Assembly (NCBI GenBank): GCA_017548365.1
Contig: JAFZAC010000016.1
Coordinates: 1 to 64,000 of the forward strand
Direction of reading: 5' to 3'
Length of the DNA stretch: 64,000 bases
From: Muribaculaceae bacterium
GTDB taxonomy: Bacteria; Bacteroidota; Bacteroidia; Bacteroidales; Muribaculaceae
Positions 24,626 through 33,119 of this stretch are shown here, one piece after another. Under the pieces are notes generated by a model. It did not search any database, had not been told where the DNA came from, and saw only the letters and a program-made list of their open reading frames with translations. Position numbers and translations under genes: made by a program. Position 1 is the first letter of the stretch. Every line of letters starts with the position of its first letter.

Positions 24626-25573
24626 ATGGGAAAGGTTAACAAAAACATGGTAGCCAATGTCAAAGATTACATCATGATAACACTGGGGTTATTGTGTTAC
24701 TGTTTTGGCTACTCGGCATTTCTTCTTCCCGAGAAGATAGTAACTGGAGGCGTAACAGGTCTAGCTTCACTGCTATACTTTGGGTTTGGGTGGAATGTTG
24801 CCATCACCTACTATGCTATCAATGCTATCTTGTTAGCAATAGCTTTCAGGGCGGTTGGAAAGCAGTTTGTCATACGTACTATTATTGGTGCCACAATCAC
24901 AACGCTATTGCTAGGAATCATGGTTCCGTTGTTCAAAGAACCGATAGTTGCGCAGCAGCCTTTCATGAATGTAATAATAGGCGCTGTGTTATGCGGCATA
25001 GGACTTGGAATTGTGTTCACCCACAACGGAAGCTCGGCCGGCACCGACATCATTGCAGCAATGGTAACTAAGCACAGTAACATTTCGTTTGGACGCACAA
25101 TGATTTATGTTGACTTGCTCATAATAGGTTCAAGCTATCTTATTTTCCACACTCTCGACAAGATTGTATATGGTCTCATTTTCATGTTCATATGCTCAAT
25201 AGCGGCCGATATGGTCATAGACAGCAACCGCCAGAGTGTTCAGTTCATGATATTCTCCAAGAAATGGAAAGAAATAGCCAATGCCATCACTCAAGAAACG
25301 CATCGAGGATGCACCGTTCTCACAGGAACTGGCTGGTATACCCAACAAGAGGCAACAATCCTGCTTGTAATGAGTCGAAACTATGAGAGCATGCACATCT
25401 TCCGAATCATCAAGGCAATTGACCCCGATGCATTTGTGTCGCAAGCTAAGATCAAAGGGGTTTATGGAGAGGGGTTTGACCATGTCAAAGTGAATTTGAA
25501 AAAAGAAGATGCCGAAAAGATTTCAAGCCATGCATCAAAAGGCTTAAATGACTCACAAAGCCCTACTTCATGA
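24626..25573 (+). CDS. YitT-family membrane protein
   Basis: The 315-residue inner membrane protein of unknown function has about five to six membrane helices in the first 200 residues (ITLGLLCYCFGYSAFLLP, GVTGLASLLYFGFGWNVAI, AINAILLAIAFRAV, ATITTLLLGIMVPLF, VIIGAVLCGIGLGIVF). The family element HNGSSAGTDIIAAMVTK follows. The C-terminal cytoplasmic DUF2179 domain (about 215-300, GCTVLTGTGWYTQQEATILLVM) resembles a small regulatory fold. Length and domain order are normal. The gene stands alone. Confidence 0.9.
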   Translation: MGKVNKNMVANVKDYIMITLGLLCYCFGYSAFLLPEKIVTGGVTGLASLLYFGFGWNVAITYYAINAILLAIAFRAVGKQFVIRTIIGATITTLLLGIMVPLFKEPIVAQQPFMNVIIGAVLCGIGLGIVFTHNGSSAGTDIIAAMVTKHSNISFGRTMIYVDLLIIGSSYLIFHTLDKIVYGLIFMFICSIAADMVIDSNRQSVQFMIFSKKWKEIANAITQETHRGCTVLTGTGWYTQQEATILLVMSRNYESMHIFRIIKAIDPDAFVSQAKIKGVYGEGFDHVKVNLKKEDAEKISSHASKGLNDSQSPTS

Positions 25574-25630
25574 GATAAGGTTTTTTTTGGCATCATTTTT
25601 GTATTTACAACTAAAAATAGTTGCAAAAAA

Positions 25631-25663
25631 TTTGGTCTTATTAAAATAAAAGATGTAATTTTG
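25631..25663 (+). promoter_or_regulatory. Promoter of the ferredoxin gene
   Basis: TTTG (25631-25634), 21 bp, TAATTTTG (25656-25663) fits the Bacteroidetes consensus and lies about 55 bases before the ATG. Confidence 0.7.
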
Positions 25664-25718
25664 CAGCTGTTTACAAGACTAACTATTATTTTACTTAACT
25701 ATTTAATTTATTTTTATT

Positions 25719-25886
25719 ATGGCATACGTAATTAGTGACGACTGTGTAGCATGTGGAACTTGCATGGATATGTGTCCAACTGGCGCTATCAGCGAGGGTG
25801 ACATCTATGTAATTGACCCAGACACTTGCATCAGCTGCGGTTCTTGCGCTGAGGCTTGTCCAAATGAGGCAATTAGCGAAGGCTAA
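25719..25886 (+). CDS. 2[4Fe-4S] ferredoxin, 55 residues
   Basis: A short frame, ATG at 25719 to TAA at 25886, encodes a bacterial-type ferredoxin with two cluster motifs: CVACGTCMDMCP near the start and CISCGSCAEACP near the end. It would carry electrons between oxidoreductases in anaerobic metabolism. The size is normal for clostridial-type ferredoxins. It has its own promoter (25631-25663) and a strong terminator (25912-25949), so it is a single-gene transcript. Confidence 0.95.
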   Translation: MAYVISDDCVACGTCMDMCPTGAISEGDIYVIDPDTCISCGSCAEACPNEAISEG

Positions 25887-25911
25887 TTCACTACAAGATT
25901 AATAGTTAACG

Positions 25912-25949
25912 GCATCACATCCTTTACAGGGTGTGATGCTGCTTTTTTT
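25912..25949 (+). terminator. Terminator after the ferredoxin gene
   Basis: GCATCACATCCT (25912-25923) pairs with AGGGTGTGATGC (25928-25939), followed by TGCTTTTTTT. Confidence 0.85.
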
Positions 25950-25993
25950 AGTATAGCAGTCACATTAATTATATAAAAAAATGTCCTTCTTAT

Positions 25994-26024
25994 TTTGCTT
26001 TACCAATCACAATAATTAACTTTG
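25994..26024 (+). promoter_or_regulatory. Promoter of the LTA-synthase-like gene
   Basis: TTTG (25994-25997), 19 bp, TAACTTTG (26017-26024). The ATG is at 26030, so the mRNA leader is very short. Confidence 0.65.
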
Positions 26025-26029
26025 CACAC

Positions 26030-27856
26030 ATGAAAAGCTCCAACAAAAAATCGGCAAAAAAAAGAATCAAGAATCCAGTCATGTGGTTCTTCATCTTAGC
26101 TGTTGCATGCATCATAGTGCAATTGTTTGCTGTAGAATACCAGTTCAACAAGATTGTGGATTTTGACTGGCTGAAAAATGTATCGGCCTGCGAATTGTGT
26201 CACCTGTTGGTTAACAATATTGCCGACGCTACAATATTGATGCTTCCATTTGTGGCACTTAGCGCTCGATGGCGCAAGTGGAGCTGGATTGTGATTTGGA
26301 TTTTTACATTGTGGTGCCTAGCTCAGTTGCTCTACATGCCCACCTACCGCGACCTTATGCCCATGTCGTCATTTTTGCTTGTTGACAACATGGGAGGCAC
26401 AGTTGCGCGCAGTACCATTGGAGCATTTAAACTCGCTGACCTTGAAGTTTTGCTTCCGCCAATTCTTCTATATATTGTCTACAGGATTTGGTTCAAACGC
26501 GCAATTGAGGATACACAACATTCAGTATGGAAACGCCTTGCACTTAGCTTGCTGTGTATATTAGTTTTTGCCGGCATCAGGCTTGGAATGACCGCCATTC
26601 ATTATCATGAAGATGCATCTTGCCCAAGTTACAAACAACAGTTCATTAATGATTACTATGTTTTATGGACTCGACAAGGCGATTATCTAAATCAAAACGG
26701 AGCAGTCCCTTATATTATATATGGTACAACAACTTCTATTTTCGACCGCAAAACGCTCACCGATGATCAAAAGCAGGAAGTAACACGATTCATCAATGAG
26801 CAGCCCCAATACACCGACGACTACTATGCCAGTGCACGTGGAAAAAATGTCATATTACTGGTGGTAGAATCGCTTAACTCATGGGCCATCAATCTCCAAA
26901 TCAATGGACAAGAAGTTACTCCTACGCTAAATGCTTTGTGCAATGACACGGTCAACAATCTTGTCACGCTGAAGATGAAATCACAGGTAAAGAATGGCAG
27001 GTCTAGCGACGGCATATTCATGTACAACACAGGATTGTTGCCACTCACAACACAAGCAGTTGCCAACACTTATGGCACTGTCCCTTATCCAACTCTTGCC
27101 AACTCGTTAGGTGAGGGCTATGATACGTTTTACGCTTGCTGTGACGAGCCCGCATTGTGGAACGTAAAAAACACATCTCAGACCTATGGTTACAGCAACT
27201 TCTATGGGAAAGCCGAGATTCACAACATGGTAAAGAACAATGGCTATCTTGTTGATAAAGCTCTCCTTGAAGAAGTATCAAATCTAGTGCCCAAACGCAA
27301 AAAGCCATTCTTTGCTCTTGTGGCAACTGCTGGAATGCATCACCCCTACAACCAGCCCATGGAGCCAACAACATGGATTCAAAGCAGCGGCTGTTACACC
27401 AAGGAGGTTAGGTGCTATCTTGAGTGTGCCAATGCATTTGACACTGCATTAGCGCAATTCATCGAGAATCTGAAGTCTCAAGGTCTATATGACAACACCA
27501 TGATTGTGATAGTGAGCGACCACAACGAGATGATAGACGACTCACCAAAGGGAAGACCTTCGATTGATCTTGAAGGCGATAATTGTGTCTTTTTGGCTAT
27601 TAATTCAGGACAATCGGGGCTTATAGATGGACCTATAGGCCAAATTGACATCTACCCAACCCTCATGGACTTGCTGGGATTGAATTTCAACCAATGGAAA
27701 GGATTAGGATTAAGTATATTGCGTAATGACATCTGCTCGGTTGCTACCTCACCAAATTCAGCTGCGGGAGACTCGCCACTGCTAAATCGCCAGAAACAAG
27801 CATGGAGAATCAGCGACATGATAATCACAAGCCGGTGGTATGAGCCCAACGAATAA
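26030..27856 (+). CDS. Membrane-anchored sulfatase of the LTA-synthase-like family
   Basis: The 608-residue inner membrane enzyme has about five N-terminal membrane segments (about 15-190) and a periplasmic sulfatase/alkaline-phosphatase-fold domain. Metal and nucleophile marks are KNVILLVVESLNSW (about 271-284), GRSSDGIFMYNTG (about 323-335, where the catalytic Ser/Thr usually lies) and VSDHNEM (about 495-501). In this family the enzymes move phosphoglycerol or phosphoethanolamine head groups onto glycans or lipids. In a Gram-negative cell the acceptor may be lipid A, capsule or periplasmic glucan, which cannot be decided here. Single-gene transcript with promoter 25994-26024 and terminator 27935-27972. 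Confidence 0.87.
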   Translation: MKSSNKKSAKKRIKNPVMWFFILAVACIIVQLFAVEYQFNKIVDFDWLKNVSACELCHLLVNNIADATILMLPFVALSARWRKWSWIVIWIFTLWCLAQLLYMPTYRDLMPMSSFLLVDNMGGTVARSTIGAFKLADLEVLLPPILLYIVYRIWFKRAIEDTQHSVWKRLALSLLCILVFAGIRLGMTAIHYHEDASCPSYKQQFINDYYVLWTRQGDYLNQNGAVPYIIYGTTTSIFDRKTLTDDQKQEVTRFINEQPQYTDDYYASARGKNVILLVVESLNSWAINLQINGQEVTPTLNALCNDTVNNLVTLKMKSQVKNGRSSDGIFMYNTGLLPLTTQAVANTYGTVPYPTLANSLGEGYDTFYACCDEPALWNVKNTSQTYGYSNFYGKAEIHNMVKNNGYLVDKALLEEVSNLVPKRKKPFFALVATAGMHHPYNQPMEPTTWIQSSGCYTKEVRCYLECANAFDTALAQFIENLKSQGLYDNTMIVIVSDHNEMIDDSPKGRPSIDLEGDNCVFLAINSGQSGLIDGPIGQIDIYPTLMDLLGLNFNQWKGLGLSILRNDICSVATSPNSAAGDSPLLNRQKQAWRISDMIITSRWYEPNE

Positions 27857-27934
27857 TTATGCAGCACTCATATACAACACAACAATAGGGCCATAAAGCA
27901 AAGCCCACCCATCATCCAATAAAAAAGCTCATAA

Positions 27935-27972
27935 AATAACAAAAGCGGGTCTCACGACTCGCTTTTGTTATT
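27935..27972. terminator. Terminator after the LTA-synthase-like gene
   Basis: AATAACAAAAGCG (27935-27947) pairs perfectly with CGCTTTTGTTATT (27960-27972). The U-rich 3' arm serves as the T-run. Confidence 0.75.
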
Positions 27973-28289
27973 TCTGTCTTAATAAACCAAACTTATCACA
28001 TTAGTAACTAAATAAATATATGCTAAATAAAACTTTAAAAACCAAACGATTAAAATCATTAGCGTTAATCCCCAAAAAGGAAAAATAACTAATGCATGTG
28101 CTAAAAAACACATGATAAATATTGAGTGAATTAACTGATTTTTTAGTGATATATGAAGGCAAATCAAGTGTCATTCACAATTTCATGTGCAAAAATACTG
28201 CTCTCTTTTTAAATATGCAAATATTTATCCAGAAAATTTTGTATTTATTCTCTTTTTTGCAACAATTCAATGAAGACAAAAAATAAAAC

Positions 28290-28320
28290 TTGCATTATTT
28301 AATCAAAATCACTAATTTTG
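28290..28320 (+). promoter_or_regulatory. Promoter of the SUI1-like/AddA-like operon
   Basis: TTG (28290-28292), 20 bp, TAATTTTG (28313-28320), followed by the start codon at 28359. Confidence 0.7.
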
Positions 28321-28358
28321 AAGACTAAAATGAATTTAAAAAACAAACGCGATATATA

Positions 28359-28712
28359 ATGGAAAGTAAAGACTGGAAAACAATGCTAGGAGAAGCATTC
28401 AACATAAATCCTGATGAAGTGACAAACACACCCACCAATGATACGCAAGAGCTGCGTTCGGCACTTGACGAGCAAGGGAAGAAAATGATTGACATAATTC
28501 TCGACAAGAAAGGACGAAACGGCAAGAAGGCTACCATTATTGCCAATCTTGACTTATGCGATGATAACCTTAAAGAACTAGCTGCCGAACTTAAAAGAGT
28601 GTGTAGCGTTGGCGGCTCAGCGCGAGGCGGTGAAATACTCATACAGGGCGACATGAGAGAGAAGGTTCTCAACTATCTTAAAGACAAAGGGTTCAAAGCA
28701 AGAATCATCTAA
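28359..28712 (+). CDS. eIF1/SUI1-like translation factor (YciH type)
   Basis: The 117-residue protein has a disordered, acidic N-terminal 45 residues and a C-terminal SUI1 domain (about 45-117). Family marks are GKKATIIANLDLCDDNLKELAAELKR, then VGGSARGGEILIQGD and KVLNYLKDKGFKARII. Bacterial members such as YciH resemble eIF1 and may bind the 30S subunit to influence start-site choice; their need in bacteria is unclear. The AddA-like gene begins 23 bases downstream, probably on the same mRNA. Confidence 0.88.
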   Translation: MESKDWKTMLGEAFNINPDEVTNTPTNDTQELRSALDEQGKKMIDIILDKKGRNGKKATIIANLDLCDDNLKELAAELKRVCSVGGSARGGEILIQGDMREKVLNYLKDKGFKARII

Positions 28713-28735
28713 ACACATATTTTTTGCTCTCTAAC

Positions 28736-31700
28736 ATGGGAAAAGGCGAAATAAATATCATCAAGGCATCGGCAGGATCGGGCAAGACCTATACACTTGC
28801 CAGGACCTACATTACTAATTTAATTGGTGTGCCTCTTGAGGACAAAGACGGAAACACAATCCAAAACAAATACAAGGTTCGTGAAAGGAGTGACTATTTC
28901 CACCACATCCTTGCCATCACTTTCACCAACAAGGCCACCAACGAGATGAAGGATCGTATCATAAAACAACTTTTTGCTCTTAGCCGTGGTGAAGGTGATT
29001 ATATCGACTATTTCAAAAACCATTTTGTTTATGACGATTTCAATCAAGTGATTGAAGCCGCAAGACATGCCCTTTGCGAAATACTTTTCAACTACGGAAG
29101 TTTCAATGTCTCAACAATCGATTCGTTTTTTCAAACAATTTTGAGAAACTTCGCCCGAGAACTTGACCGAGATTATAACTATGAACTTCAGATAGATGAA
29201 GAATATGCCACGTCGGTTGCTGTGCACGACTTCATGCTGGAGCTTGGAGGCGAAAGAGCTGGGCAAAAAGCCATTGACAATTGGGTGAAAGACTTTATTA
29301 TAAACAATATTTCGCAAAACAAGAGTTGGGATTTCTTTGGCAACGCCAAAACTCTCGAAGATTTTGCAAGAAATATTTACAAGGAGTTCTTCCGTGAGCA
29401 TCACGATGATATAATCAAATACCTTGAAGATATAGGAAGTGGTCAACATCTGTCTAGAATTGCGAAATTCAAGAAATGTGTGATTGATGCCCGCAACTAT
29501 CACGAAGAACAGCTCAATGCCAGCACAGGTAAATACCAAGAGTTCTTTAACTCTAGAGGGCTGGGCGAAGAATGCTTAAAGAAAAATGCTGTCAAAACCA
29601 TCTATCTAGGTCAAATCGAAACCATAGCATCAACAACTTTCAACGATACATTTCGAAAATATGCTAATAACGAGGATGCTCTTGTCGACAGTATTTTGCT
29701 TAAGAAATATCAAACACAAGTCAATCAAAGTGATTGTGAAGAGTTCCACAAACTCACTAAAGAAACTATGCAGCACTGGGATATGACAAACTTTTATAAA
29801 AGTATTGTTGACAATATCTGGAATCTTGGAATGCTTGGCAAAATTGACGAGAAACTGGAACAATACCGCAAAGACACAAACAGCATACTCATCACCGACA
29901 CCAACGACCTCATAGGAAAAGTGCTTGAATGTGGAGCAACATTCATCTATGAGCATGCGGGGACAAAGTTCCACAACTACATGATTGATGAGTTCCAAGA
30001 TACCAGTCGCAAGCAGTATCAGAATTTCACTCCTCTGCTCAAAGAGAGTTGTGATACAGGCAACAGCAACCTAATCATTGGTGACGAAAAGCAGTCAATT
30101 TATAGGTTCCGCAACAGTGACCCTGGATTGCTTAGAGATGAACTGGAAACTGATTTTAATCTGTTTGCACGCAACAGCCCTCTCGACACTAACTATCGCA
30201 GCCATCCTACTATTGTAAACTTCAATAACGAGTTTTTCAAGCAAGTAATCAATACTTTCTGCCCTGATGACGAGCAGCTGCCATCATTAAAGAAAACCTA
30301 TCGTAACATTCATCAAAAACTCAATGCTAAAGGGAAAACAGGCTTTGTGTGTCTAAACTGTGTACCTTCGGCAGGTAGCGCAGGAGATACTAAAAGACAA
30401 GTGCTGCAGTGCCTGCCTTACTACATCAATTCCTTGCGCGACCGAGGCTACAAGATGAAAGACATTGCAATTCTAGTCAACAGGAACAGTGAGGGAAACG
30501 AGATTGTTGAGTATATACTGCAATATAATGAGAATTTGGGCTCTGATGATGACTCTCGTCACATTAATGTAGTATCTAACGAGTCATTATTGCTTAAAAA
30601 CTCACCATCGGTAAGGCTTATAATAAGTATGCTCAATTTTCTTGAAGCCACCCAATACAGAATTACAAGTCCTAATAAAGATACCGATGAAGATGAGTCT
30701 TTCAACAGATTTCTCAACAATCGCATCTCTCAACAAAAGCATTATAAAGTATTACACGAGTTTCAAGCTAAAATGCAGAATGCCTCGACCGAGGTAAATC
30801 CTGGGGAGGTTCTTGTGGAATGTTTCGCTAACGATTTAACCGACGAGAATAAGACCGCAGCTCAAAAATTGGATTCCTACTCCACTGCCACACAAGAGGT
30901 GATGCCCGACAAGAGATGTCAGCTCACAAGCCTTGTCAATATAGTTGACAACATTATCTCCAAGTATATTTTGCCTCAAAATGGTAATTCTAAGGTCGAG
31001 AACTCGTTCATTTTAGCATTCGCCTCTCTCGTTCATGATTTTACAAAGCAAAGAAACGGTGGCACAATCAAGGAGTTTCTCGACTTTTGGGACAGTAAGA
31101 AAGATAAACTCGCTGTGAGCTCGCCATCCAGTTCCGATGCCATAAATGTGATGACCATTCACAAAGCTAAAGGTTTGGAGTTCAAATGCGTCATCATCCC
31201 ATTTGCCAATTGGGAGCTTGACAAGGACGATGACTTGGTGTGGATAAGAAAAGAAGAATGGCTCAAACGCAATTCTACAGGCAAACCAATAGGCGGCATA
31301 GGCGAGGAATGTCCCGAGATTCTTCCACCGCTCATTCCTGTGTCAAGATCAAAGACCTATGCCACACGACTCTTTGAGGTACAAATCCAAAACGATAAAG
31401 AAAGATGCCTGATTGATAATCTCAATAAGCTTTATGTGGCTTTCACACGTCCTGAAGATGAACTGCATGTGTTTTCTATTGCTAAGAGTAATTCCACTGG
31501 ACAAATTGGAGGAGTCAAAAAAACCAATGAACTGCTTTTGAGTATTATTCCTAAGCTTGCCAACGAGGAAATAAACATCACGGAACACGAGTTGCAACTA
31601 AGGATTAATGACCTTATAGAAGATGACGATGAGCAACAAGCACAATTGACTGTCACATCCTACCAAGCTGGCAGGCCCACCTCACTTGATGAAAACGAAG

Positions 31701-32308
31701 CTCAAGAAAGAAAAGAATCTCAATCCAAGCTGTCAAAGAGCAATGGATTTGTCTCGAAGATAATGCCTGATTACAGGAAAGGCAACAAAACTATGCCTGT
31801 ACATGTCAAAGTCAATAACACTTCGGCCTATTCAAACGAAGGTATAAAGATGCATGATATTTTCAGCAAGATTAACTCTGCCACCGACTTTGACAATGTT
31901 ATGCAATATGCTATTGCCAACGGATTGTTTACAGGCAACAAACATTGGACGAGAGACCGATTCATCAAGCTCATCGACACGATAAAGGCCAATGATGAGC
32001 TGTCATCATGGTTTGATGAAGACAATGAGGTTCTTAACGAACGAACTATTAGTTTGAAAAATACCGACAATCAAGGAAACCCTGTGTTCAATCATTACCG
32101 TCCCGACCGTGTAGTTATTAGACCAAATGGTGACATTCTGGTCATTGACTACAAGTTTGGCTACAAAAATGATACCGACACCGTAAATGCTCACAGCGAC
32201 AGGGTTAGAGAATATATGAAACTCCTAAAACTACTCATGGGCGATGGTCATAACATCAAAGGGTATCTATGGTACACCAGGCACAACGCTATCGTACCCG
32301 TGAAGTAA
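28736..32308 (+). CDS. AddA-like UvrD-type helicase with C-terminal PD-(D/E)XK nuclease
   Basis: The 1190-residue protein would unwind and degrade double-strand DNA ends ahead of recombination. Walker A is IKASAGSGKTYTLART (about 9-24). ITFTNKATNEMKDR is motif Ia, DEFQDTSRKQY is motif II (about 417), DTNYRS is motif IV, and MTIHKAKGLEF (about 806) is motif V-like. The end holds a RecB-family nuclease core: RPDRVVIRPNGDILVIDYKFG (about 1122-1142). The ATG at 28736 is preferred over a TTG 12 bases upstream. The partner nuclease AddB, often next door, is not in this window. Confidence 0.88.
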   Translation: MGKGEINIIKASAGSGKTYTLARTYITNLIGVPLEDKDGNTIQNKYKVRERSDYFHHILAITFTNKATNEMKDRIIKQLFALSRGEGDYIDYFKNHFVYDDFNQVIEAARHALCEILFNYGSFNVSTIDSFFQTILRNFARELDRDYNYELQIDEEYATSVAVHDFMLELGGERAGQKAIDNWVKDFIINNISQNKSWDFFGNAKTLEDFARNIYKEFFREHHDDIIKYLEDIGSGQHLSRIAKFKKCVIDARNYHEEQLNASTGKYQEFFNSRGLGEECLKKNAVKTIYLGQIETIASTTFNDTFRKYANNEDALVDSILLKKYQTQVNQSDCEEFHKLTKETMQHWDMTNFYKSIVDNIWNLGMLGKIDEKLEQYRKDTNSILITDTNDLIGKVLECGATFIYEHAGTKFHNYMIDEFQDTSRKQYQNFTPLLKESCDTGNSNLIIGDEKQSIYRFRNSDPGLLRDELETDFNLFARNSPLDTNYRSHPTIVNFNNEFFKQVINTFCPDDEQLPSLKKTYRNIHQKLNAKGKTGFVCLNCVPSAGSAGDTKRQVLQCLPYYINSLRDRGYKMKDIAILVNRNSEGNEIVEYILQYNENLGSDDDSRHINVVSNESLLLKNSPSVRLIISMLNFLEATQYRITSPNKDTDEDESFNRFLNNRISQQKHYKVLHEFQAKMQNASTEVNPGEVLVECFANDLTDENKTAAQKLDSYSTATQEVMPDKRCQLTSLVNIVDNIISKYILPQNGNSKVENSFILAFASLVHDFTKQRNGGTIKEFLDFWDSKKDKLAVSSPSSSDAINVMTIHKAKGLEFKCVIIPFANWELDKDDDLVWIRKEEWLKRNSTGKPIGGIGEECPEILPPLIPVSRSKTYATRLFEVQIQNDKERCLIDNLNKLYVAFTRPEDELHVFSIAKSNSTGQIGGVKKTNELLLSIIPKLANEEINITEHELQLRINDLIEDDDEQQAQLTVTSYQAGRPTSLDENEAQERKESQSKLSKSNGFVSKIMPDYRKGNKTMPVHVKVNNTSAYSNEGIKMHDIFSKINSATDFDNVMQYAIANGLFTGNKHWTRDRFIKLIDTIKANDELSSWFDEDNEVLNERTISLKNTDNQGNPVFNHYRPDRVVIRPNGDILVIDYKFGYKNDTDTVNAHSDRVREYMKLLKLLMGDGHNIKGYLWYTRHNAIVPVK

Positions 32309-32327
32309 GGAATCAGAATTCAAAGGT

Positions 32328-33107
32328 TTACTTTATGATTTCATCAATCTGTGTCAGGCAGTCATAGGCTGTCTGGTCAACATGAACTGGAGTGACACTT
32401 GCATAGCCACGCCGTAGCCAGTAAAGTTCGGTCCTATCATCATCTGGATTATCTTCCTCATAGCTTCCAAGCATCCAGTAGTAGTCCATGCCATGAACGT
32501 CAACACGATGGTCCCATGTGTTGGTCCAAGTTCCAGGCGATGTGATTGTCGTCTTCATTCCTTTAATCCCGCCGTCAACCTTGGGCATGTTCACATTCAA
32601 GCATACTCCTTTAGGCAAGCCCTTTTTCAACACATTATCTATAATATGACGCATAATGGGTTCGCAAGACGACAAATCAATATCTTTTCTATACTCGTCA
32701 TAGCTGAAAGCCACACTTGGAATACCCTCAAGAACTCCCTCAAAGGCGATTCCCATAGTGCCGCTATATAGCACACTACTTCCATGATTCAATCCATGAT
32801 TGATGCCTGAAAGTAGCAGGTCAACCTTGCGGTTGCCAACTAGAACTCCAAGTCCCAGCTTGGCACAGTCGGCTGGTGAACCACTCACTCCATACACCAC
32901 AAGTCCCTCACTCTCTTCAATTTTAAATGCCCTCAATGGGTCGAAAGTAGATATAGAAGAGCCTTTACCACTCTGGTGCTGCATAGGAACTGCAACAAAA
33001 ACGTCGCCAAACTCCATAGCAACCTTTATAAGAGTTTTGATGCCAGGATAATCGTATCCATCGTCATTGCTTATAAAAATTAATGGTCTATTATTTTCGT
33101 CACTCAT
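32328..33107 (-). CDS. surE: 5'/3'-nucleotidase SurE
   Basis: This metal-dependent phosphatase removes phosphate from nucleoside 5' and 3' monophosphates. The 259-residue protein has the conserved N-terminal ISNDDGYDYPGIKTL with the two metal aspartates. SGINHGLNHGSSVLYSGTMG (about 100-119) is also a family mark, and VPMQHQSGKGSSIS appears before it. Length is normal. It converges with the AddA-like gene (19 bases between stops) and is 12 bases downstream of the P-type ATPase gene, so it may share that transcript. Confidence 0.95.
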   Translation of the reverse strand: MSDENNRPLIFISNDDGYDYPGIKTLIKVAMEFGDVFVAVPMQHQSGKGSSISTFDPLRAFKIEESEGLVVYGVSGSPADCAKLGLGVLVGNRKVDLLLSGINHGLNHGSSVLYSGTMGIAFEGVLEGIPSVAFSYDEYRKDIDLSSCEPIMRHIIDNVLKKGLPKGVCLNVNMPKVDGGIKGMKTTITSPGTWTNTWDHRVDVHGMDYYWMLGSYEEDNPDDDRTELYWLRRGYASVTPVHVDQTAYDCLTQIDEIIK

Positions 33108-33119
33108 TATTATTTAGAT

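Larger units (their letters stand above)
27857..28358. other. 502 bp AT-rich intergenic region
   Basis: No gene is convincing here. The region has a terminator at 27935-27972, a small palindrome CATGTG (28095-28100)/CACATG (28109-28114), long A/T runs, and the SUI1 gene promoter at 28290-28320. A 62-codon minus-strand frame (27979-28167) is hydrophobic but AT-driven and was not accepted. Confidence 0.6.

Noticed and set aside
27979..28167. 62-codon hydrophobic minus-strand frame
   Set aside because: It is in a strongly AT-rich spacer, where Ile, Leu, Phe and Tyr codons arise by composition; there is no promoter or relative.
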